DNA of 64,000 nt from assembly GCA_023091665.1 (NCBI GenBank), contig JALJCQ010000003.1:1116001-1180000 (forward strand), written 5' to 3'. A program made the position numbers and the translations under genes. The DNA comes from Pythium myriotylum (taxonomy: Eukaryota; Oomycota; Peronosporomycetes; Pythiales; Pythiaceae). This document shows, piece after piece, positions 31,309-41,978 of the stretch (the first letter of the stretch is position 1; each line of letters starts with the position of its first letter). A model generated the notes under the pieces. That model saw only the letters and a program-made list of their open reading frames with translations. It made no database searches and was not told the origin of the DNA.

Positions 31309-34300
31309 GCTAGTGACGGCATTTATTTGCCCACTCGGTCACTTCGAATGGACACGAATGCCTCAAGGGTTGAAGAATGCACCGCAAATATATCAGCGTA
31401 TGATTGACAATGCGCTGTGGAGTTGTGTAAGGCGTCTGCATGATCAAGGACAACCGTGTGAACCTATTGGCTGGTCAGAGGAAGCGCTTGTGGCTATAGA
31501 GGCGCAGTTCGAAGCGGAGAGGATCAATACTGATCTCGCACTCAAGGACGACGTTTTTCGACGCGGTAGAAGTGAACAGAACGATGCGCGGCCTATCCTG
31601 AATCGACGGTCGTATATTGACGATATCACGTTCGGGGCAACCACATGGGATGAGATGAACACGATGCTCGAGTGCCTGTTAGAAGCGTTCGAGTACTGGG
31701 GTGTCACGGTCAGCCTGAGGAAAAGTGCCTTTGGAAAGAAGTCGGTGGAGTTTTTGAGTCACGAGATCACAAGAGACGGCATCAAGAGTGCCCCGAGGAA
31801 CTTGCAGTCAATCATGGATATGCCGTTCCCTTCAACACAAAAAGGCCTGCAGCGTTTCATTGGCAGTCTGATCTATTACCATCGTTTTATTGAGAATTTC
31901 GCCACGTATGCCGCTGCGCTCTACGAAATAACTGACCTCAAATTGCGCGACGGAACCCAGCTGGAGCATGCGAAGACATCATTTCAAGCTTTGAAGTCGA
32001 AGTTGTGTGAAGCGCCACTCTTGCGACACATTGACCGCCGACGTGAGCTGGTGGTCGTGCTCTATGTGAATCGTTGGGCGTTTGGATCAGCCGTTTGTCA
32101 AGAACACGACGGTATTCTTCATCCAGTCCGTTTCGTAAGTAAGGTGTTCAAGGATGCCGAAACGAGATATACCTGGGCAGAACAAGAAGTGTTAGCATTG
32201 CTGAAGACGCTGCATTGTGCGAGCCATTACCTTCTGGGGCAGCCTATCACGGTTTATGCGCGATACTCCACAATGAAGTGGGTATTCACGTCGAAAAGTC
32301 TAACCGAGCGCGTTATTCAGTGGGCCGCGATGCTATCCCCGTGGACGCTCAAGATCATTCGGAGTGACGAGACGCCTGCCGGTCTGCTTGCAGTTTTAGC
32401 CGCGTCAATTGTGCCGCCGGAGAAGATGGACGAAGTGCTGGAGGAGATCGCACCTAATGAAAACAGTCGGTGATGTGCCTGTCATCCGGCCAATATCTGA
32501 TTTAAGACGCTGGAGCGAGGGGTACGTACTGACCTTCGACGGCGCGGTGCGGGTGAAGGAGCCGAAGGCTGGGTCATTTGGAATGATACTGTGGTCGCTG
32601 CCCGAGTGGAAGATCGTCGCAGCGGAATTCGATGTCAAGCCTGACCTCACAGTGAACGACAGTGAGTATCACGGCCTCCTCGGGGCCCTCGCACTTGCGT
32701 GCGACCGCGGCGTGAAGAAGGTGATTGTGTGTGGAGACTCTCGGCTCGTGATTGGACAAGTCAACGGAGATTTGCGATGCAATCAGCCATCACTGCAGGT
32801 GTGGCTGAACAGAGCCAGGACGCTTCTGGAAAGATTTGACAGTGTCAGCCTGGTACATGTCGCTCGGAAGTACAACCAAGCCGCAGATTTGTTGACGCGG
32901 AAGGCGATGGCAGCATGTGCGCGAGGAGTCGTCGACGATCCGGAACAGCTTCACGATTTGGCGCAGCTCAACACGCTCCCAGAACTGCTGTACCGCACGA
33001 GCGATGATCCCGAGGTGGATGGTGAAGGTGGCGGCCCCGGAGATGCGATCTGCGACCAGACGACAGAGGGCGAGGTCCCAGTTAGCACTCTGACTGAGAA
33101 CAGCGACCAAGGAGTGGCCGGAGTTAACACTCTGGCAGAGGATGACCCGGCTTTACCCAGGGAACTGGCCCCTGACTCAAGAAACTCAGGTGTCGGCGGG
33201 ACAACTGTTTCGAAATACCATGTTTACGCCACAAGGAAGAAGAAGAGACCAGTTCGGAAGAAGACCAAGCCGAGTGGAACGACGGAAGTCGAAGGTGACG
33301 CCGACGAAGGAGCTCAGGCAAAAGCGTGGAGTCCATTACACGTGACGGAGGAGATGCTCACGGCTGCTCAAGTCGAGAGGTTCCGGAGGATTGCACGTGC
33401 TCAGCGCGATGATGACTGGTGTCGCCAAGTGATTGCTTATCTGGAAGGAAACTTGGAGGAATTTGCATCGGCGACGGCGCTAAAGAAAGTAGCCAAGGCC
33501 GCCGTGCTCTTCGTCTTGGATTCCGCGAACGTGCTCTACTATTGCCCTAGAGGTCGTGACGCCGAGGAGGCCACCATGCGACTGGTGGTTCCTGTTGTGT
33601 TGCAAAAAGATATACTATGCGCATATCACGAAGAACTTGGTGCCGGAGCTCATCAAGGGGTCGGGAAAGTGTTCGAACGACTGCGGAGGCTTTACTACTG
33701 GAGAGGAATGTACGCTGACGTTGAGTGGTATGTGGCATCGTGCGAAGACTGTGCGACTGCGAAAGGGAAGCCGCGTTACAGAGGGCGATCGACAGGAAAT
33801 ATCACTGCGAGCCGACCATTCCAAGTGTTGGCAATGGATTTCGCGATCCCACTTCCGAAGACATACAACGGCAATGAAGCCATGCTATGCTGCATCTGCA
33901 TGTTTACCGGTTACGTAATCCTGATGCCAATGGGGGACACGTCTGCACAGTCAGTTGCCGAAGCATATCTGTCTGGGGTGTTCAGAAGGTTTGGCGCACA
34001 AGAGATGATTCGCCACGATAGGGATCCACGGTTCATGAGTTCAGTGTTTCGGCGGTTTAATCGGATGATAAATCAGAAGCAACGACCGACACTCGCATAC
34101 CGTCCGCAGGCCAATGGTAAACAAGAGAGATCGGTTCAGACGGTTGTTCGCGCGATCAAATGCTATATCTCCGACGCAGAACAGAAGGACTGGGATGAAT
34201 ATGTGCAACAGCTCGAGTTGGCGCTGAATACTTCGGTTAATCTTCAACACAAGCAAACGCCTTTCTATCTAGTGCATGGATGGAACGCGAGGACGCAGAT

Positions 34301-35053
34301 TGAGACTACAGTACCACCCAAGGATGGAACGCTGCGAGAGAGAGAGCTGCCCTCGAATGGCGTCAGAAGGTTCAAGAACAGCACGAACGAGCCATGGCGC
34401 ACGCTGAATTTATCCAAATGAAACTGATGGAAGAGAGGGCGCGACTGAACAACGAGAAGGCGAGTGATGGGCTGTTCTCGACCACAAGGACTGAATACCA
34501 GCCCGGAGAGCTAGTGTGGCTCTATCACGTGCTGGTGAAGCAAGGTCTGGCGCGGAAGTTGTCTCATCTATGGCACGGCCCATATCAAGTCGAAGAACGA
34601 GTCAGCGAGTCCGTCTACAGGTTGAAAATCGATCGAAGGGACAGTCGAGTTCTTCCGCTCATCCACATTTCGAGACTAAAGCCATACGTGTCGAGGTTGA
34701 GAAGGCCACGCGAAAGAATCAGTGTCAGCGACAATCTCGAACTGGACGAGGCATTACTGCCCGAAGATTCATGGTTCGAAGAAGGTGCAGACGACGAGTA
34801 CGAAGTGGAAGCGATTCTTGACTGTCGGTACAAAAAGAGGACGAGAAACGGAAGGCGCCAACGCGAGTACTTGGTGAAATGGGTCGACGAAGGCGGTACG
34901 AGCTGGGAACCTGAGGAGAATCTCTCCTGCACCGCACTGCTCTACGAATTTGACGCGAGGAGAGCATGGGAGAACCGCAAAGAAGCTGCACGGACGACAC
35001 ACGAAGAGGAGATGGAAGAAAGTGACTCTGAACCTGATGGCGACGATGTGTAA
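31309..35053 (+). pseudogene. Gypsy-B Pol, second part (RT, RNase H, integrase, chromodomain), in the inverted segment
   Basis: This continues the Pol frame that stops at 43,238. It starts at the GCTAG target duplication inside the RT with F-I-C-P-L-G-H-F-E-W, followed by the Y-I-D-D box (near 31,617). The RNase-H-like domain of RT follows, then a second RNase-H-type domain (L-T-F-D-G-A...G-D-S-R-L-V, 32,530-32,900), integrase zinc finger and core (near 33,600-34,130: M-D-F, H-D-R-D-P-R-F, Q-E-R-S) and a chromodomain (34,797-34,960). Three frames are needed: 31,313-32,473, 32,409-34,421 and 34,394-35,053. The frame changes at an A4 tract near 32,460 and at a GA repeat near 34,335-34,350. It is therefore broken as it stands. 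Confidence 0.88.
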
Positions 35054-36075
35054 GCGTGACCGCAGCGAGTGTGCTAAAGACAGGACGAAGAGACAAGAGT
35101 TGAGGTTGTTGAGGAGGAGATGTGAGAAGCGAGAAGTAAGAGAATGAAGGAGAGGAGAAGGCTGAGTCCACGAACAAGGAAGGAAAACGTAGTTGTCTAC
35201 GACGGTGAAGCTCAAGGCCTGGTGACGCTGTACGAGAAGGAAAAGGACGAGAAGTATCCGGCACGACACGAGATGACGTTGTTTATGAAGGCGGTCATCG
35301 CAAACATGTGACCCGACGCTGGGGACCCGAGTTGGTTGCAGCGATCGAGGTGCGGGCCCGAGTTGGCTGCACGATTAGTCACGAGCAGCGTGACGCTCTC
35401 AATCACGTGTCACGACCGCGGCCCCTGCAGGTATCCGGTAGGCCGGCGCAGGGGAACGTTCCAGGGCTCTGTATGGAAGGCGCAGTGGAGCGGCTGAGTG
35501 AAGCGAAGGGCGAGGTGGTGCGCAGTGGGTGCTTCAGGGCGACGGCGATCTGATCAATCAGCGGAAGACGAAGTGAGACGGTGCGTGCACGTGTCAAGCG
35601 ACAGCAGGAACGAGTTCGGCGTCTGATCAACAATGATCTCGAAGAATGCACGTCAATTGGTCACCCCCGGAGCGGTACCTCAGTGAGAGTGTTGGTGCGA
35701 GGTATACAAGGATCTTTTATCCGGACAACAGCGGATGACCAGCGGTGAAAATCGAACAACACAGAAGGCGAAGAACGTCGAAGAACACCAAAACAAGGTG
35801 GGTCGAGCCTGAGAACTTCAATCGGATGACGGCGACGCGTCGACAGCCAGCGTTCGAGAGAGTCAGTGTAAGGAAGGTGATGGTCAGTCTCGGACCGAAC
35901 GAGACAAAACGAAGTGTGAAGATGGTGTATGGTACATGAAATCGGGAGGCAAACCCATCAGATAAGTGACATGCGTGATACGACCGAATTTGACAGCTCC
36001 AACGGGAAGTTAGAACTCTGGAGACTAACGGGGTGAGCCAACGGTGAGATGACAGAGAAGCGGGCGTTGCCAGAA
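35054..36075 (+). other. Gypsy-B region between pol and the SANT-helicase gene (in the inverted segment)
   Basis: About 1 kb after the chromodomain stop has no recognisable gene. Before the inversion it preceded the SANT-helicase gene. An ATG at 36,049 reads without stop into the Gypsy-A target site (CAGAA, 36,071-36,075), and in the pre-insertion arrangement it continues into 24,141-23,827 on the minus strand. It may therefore hold the first codons and the leader of that gene. The rest is Arg/Ser codon-rich noise in all frames. Confidence 0.55.
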
Positions 36076-36378
36076 TGTAACGGGGTACAAGGTTACACAA
36101 GTAGGTTAGGTTGTGTAGGTACATAACGTGTGTGGTCCACTTAGGGGAAAAGTTACCCTAAGTAGTGACTCTCTTTTATTAGATTCAGTAGGGGATATCC
36201 CTGGGTATTAGATACCAGGGATATCAGGTATAGGGGGGATTATTCCCCAGGGGAATAATCTGAATACAATCAGTTCGCCTTTTGCCAAGTCTTTGGCGCT
36301 CGTGGACAGGGGTCGACTCGGAGCGGCTGCTCACGCTTCCTCAAGCGCAGGTGCTGTGAACGGTCGTGGACCGTTACA
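36076..36378 (+). repeat. Gypsy-A copy 2, 5' LTR
   Basis: This 303-bp LTR begins TGTAACGGGG and ends ACCGTTACA. It carries AGATACC at the polymorphic site (the same allele as the 5' LTR of copy 1). The primer-binding site starts at 36,381 (TGGTAGCACTTG), two bases after the LTR. Confidence 0.95.
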
Positions 36379-36417
36379 CTTGGTAGCACTTGTCGTCAAT
36401 CCGACGCCGACATCGTT

Positions 36418-37554
36418 ATGTCCGAAGCTTCCGACTTCGTGATGGCGTCAAGCCATCCGACGCTGTCGCGTCAAGACCATCCGTACCTGGATGAGACCCA
36501 GTGGGGCTATCTCCAGAAGATGGAGGCCATCAATGGCCGTGCAAGTGTCATCGAGCTGCTCCGACGCGGCTCTGGCGAAGTCCTCGCCCATGTCGCGCGT
36601 TTTCACGACTACGAGACAGCTCTCGAGAAGTATCTTCTCGACGTCGTGACGTCCCGCATATCTGCGACTCAGGCTACTCAGCCAGCTCAGGTGCCGCCGA
36701 CGGTTACGTATGTGCCGTCGCCGGCACCTCCGGAACGTCCGAAGGCCGTGAAGGTTACGGTGTCCCCGTATTCGGGTGAAGAAAGCGACAATCTTGCCTT
36801 CTGGCAACGCGAGATCGAGCTCGCCACAGCAGCCGGCTGCATCCGTGATGAACGGCAGAAGATCGCCTTTGCGATCTCGAACATGACGGGCCGGGCGAAG
36901 ATCTGGGCCCTCACGTGCGAGACGTCGCATCCCGGATGTTTTTCCGACTGGGCAACGCTTGCCAAGGCGATGAAGTCGATGTTTCAACCGCCAAATGTGG
37001 CGCATCGTCAGCGAGCTGCGTTCCTCGCTTGTCGGCAAGGTGGCCGCGAGCTGCACACGTATGTGCAGGAGTTACGTCAACTCCGTGCCAACATGGCTGC
37101 GAATGCGCTCGCAGAAGACGTCATGCTGACGACGTTCATGGAAGGGATGGATCCCGGTCCTGAGAAGGCTGCGGTTTTCCGCGAGGAGCCCATGCTCCTA
37201 GAAGACGCGTTCGTCGCCGCGCTGCGAGAGGACTACGTTCAGCGTCTCTCGCGCGGTTTATCCGCGAGTCCGGCAGCGCCGCCTCCGGTCACGCCGGTTC
37301 CACCACCGGTCGTCGAACCGATGGACCTGAGCGTTATCGACCTCAGTGGAGTCGATCTCAGCACGGTCGACTTGCGTGCGATCGACGTGAAGGCTCTTCA
37401 CATCAAGTGTTCTACTTGTGGGAAGTTCGGTCACTTCCAGCGGAATTGTCCGCGCAAGAGGGGCGGTGGTCGTGCCCGCCGTGGTCGGCCGCGGCGCTCG
37501 GGAAACCGAGGTGGATCTGCTTCCACGTCGCAGGGAAACGACAGTTCCCAGTAG
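36418..37554 (+). CDS. Gypsy-A copy 2 Gag
   Basis: The 378-residue Gag runs from an ATG 40 nt after the 5' LTR. The central helical Gag domain (about 125-270) includes F-W-Q-R-E-I-E and later T-Y-V-Q-E-L-R-Q-L-R-type helices of retrotransposon Gag families. A CCHC knuckle sits at about 331-344 and the tail is basic and Gly-rich. The last codons contain the G-GGA-AAC slippery heptamer, 12 nt before the TAG. The coding sequence itself carries several perfect hairpins, for example 36,623-36,641, 37,051-37,068 and 37,068-37,084. Confidence 0.93.
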   Translation: MSEASDFVMASSHPTLSRQDHPYLDETQWGYLQKMEAINGRASVIELLRRGSGEVLAHVARFHDYETALEKYLLDVVTSRISATQATQPAQVPPTVTYVPSPAPPERPKAVKVTVSPYSGEESDNLAFWQREIELATAAGCIRDERQKIAFAISNMTGRAKIWALTCETSHPGCFSDWATLAKAMKSMFQPPNVAHRQRAAFLACRQGGRELHTYVQELRQLRANMAANALAEDVMLTTFMEGMDPGPEKAAVFREEPMLLEDAFVAALREDYVQRLSRGLSASPAAPPPVTPVPPPVVEPMDLSVIDLSGVDLSTVDLRAIDVKALHIKCSTCGKFGHFQRNCPRKRGGGRARRGRPRRSGNRGGSASTSQGNDSSQ

Positions 37555-40500
37555 ACGCGGGGCAGTCTACTGGGGCGATTACTCCTCGCCCCGCGACGCC
37601 GAGTTCGGCAGTATCGCAAGGCGGGGTGCCCCCGGAAGAAGATTTCTTCTCAGCAGTTGATGAGCTGCGCGTCAGTGGCGAGCTCATCGTCGTCACTGCT
37701 CAAGTGAAGGGATTTGCACGTCCCTTCAGAGTCTTAATCGACTCTGGTGCGACGCGCAACTACGGTCGCAAGCAAAGTATTGCTGAGAATGCTTCTCTAT
37801 TTGCTCGAGCTTGTGAGCGAGATCTCGGAAGAGTCTCGGTGCGTCTTGCGACGGGCATCGTCGAAGAGACGAAGAAGATCGAGGTCGATCTACGCATTGC
37901 GTTTGTCGATTTCGACTCAGTCGAGCGCTTTACAGTGCTCGACATGGATGAGAGGTTTGACCTCATCCTCGGAATGCCGTGGCTCGAGCGCCACGAACCG
38001 TGGATCGACTGGAGGACCAAGTCGATTGGGAGCACGTCTCCCGGCAGGAACGGAGCTCAGGAGCGTCATGAACCCTCCTTCGTCCGCCGGCTGATGAGCC
38101 CCATCAAGGATGATGGAAGTGCCTACTTCATTGGCGTAGTGAACGCCATGGACACCTCGGGTGTTCCGGAGACGGTCGTGCCGTCTGCCGTGGAGTACGG
38201 CGTTGAAGAGGGCGTCGAGTTGTCTCCGCCCCCTCCGAGTACCAGCATGGAAGATGCTTCGGGGATGTGTCCCCTTGTCGCGTGTCCGCGTGCGGTCGAG
38301 CCGCTTTCAGGGTCGTCGGATATGACCGAGCCCATGCCTGAGCCACTCCCGCTCTCGGACGCGTCGCATGACGTGTACATCATTGATGTGATGACGGGAT
38401 CGTCGATCGATCCGTCCACGGTCGATATGGCACCGTTGCCAGAGTTCTCTGAGCTGACTAGCTTGGAGGAACTCCCTATGGACGATTTCGTCCGCGAGCT
38501 CAAAGCTGGTGAGATCGCTGAGGTTGTGATCCTCCGATCTGAGCGAGATCTCGCTCAACTCAACACCTCGACGGTGATTGACGAGGATGTTCTCGTTGAG
38601 TTTCATCAGAAGTTTGACGCTCGCCGTGGTTCGGCCATCCTTAAGAATCCGAAGGATCGGTTCTATCCGCTAGTCAAGCGGTTTGCGGAGACTTGCCTCA
38701 GCAAGAACCCGCCGGCGGGGCTTCCCCCTGATCGTGGCGTTCGCCACGAGATCAAGCTCAAGCCTGGCTCGAGCTATGCGACCGTTCGCCAGTGGGCTCT
38801 GCCGGCCGAACAATCGGACTTCATTGATGAATTCTTTGCTAAGAAAGCCAAGGCTGGCCTGGTGCGCGAGAGCGTCTCGCCGCACAGCGCACCAACGTTC
38901 TGTGTGCGCAAGCCAAATGGCAAGTGGAGGATTGTCCACGCGTACAACAAGTTGAACGCGCAGACGATTCCTGCGTCCACTCCGATCCCTCGGAAGGATG
39001 TGATCATCCACCGGATGTCCGGCGCAAAGAAGTTCAGTTCTCTCGACTTGGTCGACGGTTATTACCAAGTGCTCATGGAGCGTGGGGATATCCCCAAGAC
39101 AGCCGTCAGTACGCCGAGCGGTATGCTCTGGGAGTGGCTAGTGATGCCACAGGGGCTGTCGAACGCCCCAGCGACGTTCAATCGCTTGGTGACCCATCTG
39201 TTCCGTCCCCTGCGAGCGTTCGCACAGACGTACTTCGACGACATCTACGTCCACACGAAGCCGGAGCCCGGTCGTGATTTGGATGCGCTCCATGAGGATC
39301 ACCTCTGCCAAGTGCTCGAATGCCTCGAGGAGCATAAGCTTTATGCCAACTTGGATAAGTGCATCTTCGGAGCCGAAGAGATCCCAGTGCTTGGGTGTTT
39401 CGTCGGAGTCGACGGTGTTCGGGCGGATCCCGAGAAGGTGAAGGCAATTGCCGAGTGGCCATCGCCACGGTCCGTGAAGGACCTACGCAAGTGGTTGGGT
39501 CTCGCCAACTACTTGCACAGGTTCACGAAGAACTACGCCGAAATGGCTCGGCCGCTGACTCAGCTGCTCAAGAACGACGTTGAGTGGTCGTGGTCTCACG
39601 ACACGGAAGCTGCCTTCCTGAAGATCAAGGAGAGTCTTCTCCAAGCGCCGATCCTGGCGTTGCCGGACGACTCCGTCCCGTACAGCGTCGTCTGTGACGC
39701 CTCCGACTATGCGATCGGCTGTGCACTTTTGCAGAAGGACCAAGATGGTCACGAGAGAGTCATCTCGTATCAGTCTCGCCAGCTCCAAGCGGCCGAGAAG
39801 AACTATCCAGTTCACGACAAGGAATTGTTGGCGATGAAGTACGCCTTGGTGAAGTTCCGCGTTCACCTTCTCGGCGCGTTGCCGTTCGTGGCCTACACAG
39901 ACCATGCGTCTCTACGCACAGCGACACAGTCTCCGCACTTGTCGCCGCGAATGGCTCGCTGGTTGTCATTCTTTTCAGAATACAACTTTACTGTTGAGTA
40001 CAAGTCGGGTCGGCTCAACGTGCTGGCGGACGCACTCTCTCGGCGTCCCGACTACGAGATGAACCATCTCACATCAGTTGCTTCTGATGTCTACGACTTG
40101 ATTCGTGACGCCTACGAAGGCGATGCACAGTGTGCGGAGATCATTCGTGCTCTCAAGTCGTCAGACTCGGAGAAGTCTATCTCCCCTCGTGTTCGAGCCC
40201 GACTCCATCGGTACACGTTCGAAGACGGTCTCCTGAAGTATCAGGTCTCGGACAGCGAAGAAGCTCGCATAGTCGTCCCATCAGACGAAGATCTGCGATA
40301 CGTGATTGCGTATGGTGCTCACGACGCACCTGGTGCTGGCCATCTTGGCCGTGAGAAGACGTACGCGCTTCTCAGCCCAAGATTTTGGTGGCCCAAGATG
40401 TACAAGTGGGTGTCGCGGTATGTCCGCACGTGTGACGTCTGTCAACGAGTGAAGCCAAGTGCACACTCTCAGGCTCCGCTTCAGAGCTTGCCTGTCCCCA

Positions 40501-41978
40501 GCGACTGCTGGCGCTCAGTGAGCATGGACTTCTTCTTTGGAATGCCAAAGACGTCCGCTGGGCACAATGGTGTGCTGGTCTTTGTTGACCGTTTGTCCAA
40601 GATGGTGCATCTTGCTCCGGTTTCGGATACTTGCACAGGTCTTGACTGTGCTCGACTTTTCGTCGATATCGTGTTTCGACTACACGGTCTCCCCGACTCA
40701 ATCGTATCGGATCGGGATCCCAGGTTCACTGGTGATTTCTGGGAAGGTCTCTTCCAGATCCTGGGCACCAGGCTCGACATGTCGACGACGGATCATCCGG
40801 AGACCGATGGCCAGACCGAGCGGGCCAACCGGGTCGTGGAGGATATCCTCCGTTCGTACTGTGGGGATAATCCCACATCGTGGAGCGACACTCTCGTCAT
40901 GGTCGAGTTCGCCATGAACAACTCTGTTCATTCATCGACAGGTCTGTCGCGGTTCTTCGTGAACGGTTTGAGGCACCCAGCGTTGCCGCTCTGCCTCATG
41001 GGCAGTTTCCAGTCTGGTGGGGGAGGGGCTCGGCAATTACTTGCCTCCCAGTTGGAAGGTGTTTCCAAGTCGGCGGAGCGCCGCAAGATCGACGAGTTCT
41101 TGTCGACACGTGTGAATGTCATCACCCGCGTGCGTGACGCGATGGCAGCTGCCCAAGATGTTCAGAAGGAACAAGCCGACAAGCACGGTCGGAAGAACAC
41201 GCATGTGTTCAAGCCAGGCGACTATGTGCTTGTCAGCACGAAGAACCTGTCTCAGAATGCTGTGTCCAGCTTGGGCAGCTCGAAGCTGCTGCCGAGATAT
41301 ATCGGCCCGTTCAAGGTGTTGAAGCGGAGTGGAAACTCCTACAGGGTCGATCTGCCAACATGGTTGCAGACGCACCCGACGTTCTACGTCGGCTTGCTCA
41401 AGCCGTATCTCCGCCCTGATGGAGATGAATCGGACGAAGAGTCGTCGGAAACAATTCCAAGCGGAGTTGCCGCCGATATGCAACCACCGACAGTCGCGCA
41501 CGAGAACGTGCCAGTCACGGATGATTCCTCTAGCGAATCTGTCGCAGTGCAGGGTTCTGCAAGTGGCGTGGCTAGTCCACACGGGGAAGCGCCAAGACGC
41601 TCGGTACGGCTTGCTCAAGCCCGTCGAAGTTCGACATGGTCGTCGAATGCGACCAAAGCGTCGTCAACACGACGTCGGGTTACGTTTGCTGAACCCGAAG
41701 GAGCACGTCGGGTCCCCGACACTGGTGTCAAGACCAGAAGGAAAGCGCTGCGACCGGTGCGCGCTCCTTTGCCTGTGATCGACAGGAATGGCGAACGCCA
41801 TTATCACGTCGAGTCTCTCGACAGTGTGCGTGTGCACAATGGCGTCCGCCAGCTCTTGGTCAAGTGGCTTGGATATCCAAGCAACCAGAGCTCCTGGGTC
41901 GATGAGAGTGTTCTCAGGCAAGATTGCTCTGATCTTGTTCGCGCATGCGAACATGATCATCCTGGATGGTTCCAGTAG
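37407..41978 (+). CDS. Gypsy-A copy 2 Pol polyprotein
   Basis: The frame is open for 1523 codons from 37,407, but translation should enter it at the frameshift site (37,533-37,539), giving Gag-Pol. Domains in order are protease (D-S-G-A-T near residue 112), RT (Y-F-D-D near 607), RNase H (about 700-810), integrase zinc finger (H...H...C-D-V-C, about 970-1010), integrase core (S-M-D-F, S-D-R-D-P-R-F, T-E-R-A-N-R, about 1040-1140) and a chromodomain-like C terminus (W-L-G-Y-P-x-x-Q-S-S-W). It has no internal stop and looks active. Confidence 0.93.
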   Translation: MFYLWEVRSLPAELSAQEGRWSCPPWSAAALGKPRWICFHVAGKRQFPVDAGQSTGAITPRPATPSSAVSQGGVPPEEDFFSAVDELRVSGELIVVTAQVKGFARPFRVLIDSGATRNYGRKQSIAENASLFARACERDLGRVSVRLATGIVEETKKIEVDLRIAFVDFDSVERFTVLDMDERFDLILGMPWLERHEPWIDWRTKSIGSTSPGRNGAQERHEPSFVRRLMSPIKDDGSAYFIGVVNAMDTSGVPETVVPSAVEYGVEEGVELSPPPPSTSMEDASGMCPLVACPRAVEPLSGSSDMTEPMPEPLPLSDASHDVYIIDVMTGSSIDPSTVDMAPLPEFSELTSLEELPMDDFVRELKAGEIAEVVILRSERDLAQLNTSTVIDEDVLVEFHQKFDARRGSAILKNPKDRFYPLVKRFAETCLSKNPPAGLPPDRGVRHEIKLKPGSSYATVRQWALPAEQSDFIDEFFAKKAKAGLVRESVSPHSAPTFCVRKPNGKWRIVHAYNKLNAQTIPASTPIPRKDVIIHRMSGAKKFSSLDLVDGYYQVLMERGDIPKTAVSTPSGMLWEWLVMPQGLSNAPATFNRLVTHLFRPLRAFAQTYFDDIYVHTKPEPGRDLDALHEDHLCQVLECLEEHKLYANLDKCIFGAEEIPVLGCFVGVDGVRADPEKVKAIAEWPSPRSVKDLRKWLGLANYLHRFTKNYAEMARPLTQLLKNDVEWSWSHDTEAAFLKIKESLLQAPILALPDDSVPYSVVCDASDYAIGCALLQKDQDGHERVISYQSRQLQAAEKNYPVHDKELLAMKYALVKFRVHLLGALPFVAYTDHASLRTATQSPHLSPRMARWLSFFSEYNFTVEYKSGRLNVLADALSRRPDYEMNHLTSVASDVYDLIRDAYEGDAQCAEIIRALKSSDSEKSISPRVRARLHRYTFEDGLLKYQVSDSEEARIVVPSDEDLRYVIAYGAHDAPGAGHLGREKTYALLSPRFWWPKMYKWVSRYVRTCDVCQRVKPSAHSQAPLQSLPVPSDCWRSVSMDFFFGMPKTSAGHNGVLVFVDRLSKMVHLAPVSDTCTGLDCARLFVDIVFRLHGLPDSIVSDRDPRFTGDFWEGLFQILGTRLDMSTTDHPETDGQTERANRVVEDILRSYCGDNPTSWSDTLVMVEFAMNNSVHSSTGLSRFFVNGLRHPALPLCLMGSFQSGGGGARQLLASQLEGVSKSAERRKIDEFLSTRVNVITRVRDAMAAAQDVQKEQADKHGRKNTHVFKPGDYVLVSTKNLSQNAVSSLGSSKLLPRYIGPFKVLKRSGNSYRVDLPTWLQTHPTFYVGLLKPYLRPDGDESDEESSETIPSGVAADMQPPTVAHENVPVTDDSSSESVAVQGSASGVASPHGEAPRRSVRLAQARRSSTWSSNATKASSTRRRVTFAEPEGARRVPDTGVKTRRKALRPVRAPLPVIDRNGERHYHVESLDSVRVHNGVRQLLVKWLGYPSNQSSWVDESVLRQDCSDLVRACEHDHPGWFQ
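37533..37574 (+). promoter_or_regulatory. -1 ribosomal frameshift signal of Gypsy-A (copy 2)
   Basis: The slippery heptamer G-GGA-AAC (37,533-37,539) is in the correct phase with gag. After a 7-nt spacer comes a perfect 10-bp stem, CCCAGTAGAC (37,547-37,556) pairing with GTCTACTGGG (37,565-37,574), with an 8-nt loop. The gag stop lies inside the stem. A -1 slip places ribosomes in the Pol frame. The same signal is at 29,851-29,810 on the minus strand in copy 1. Confidence 0.85.
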
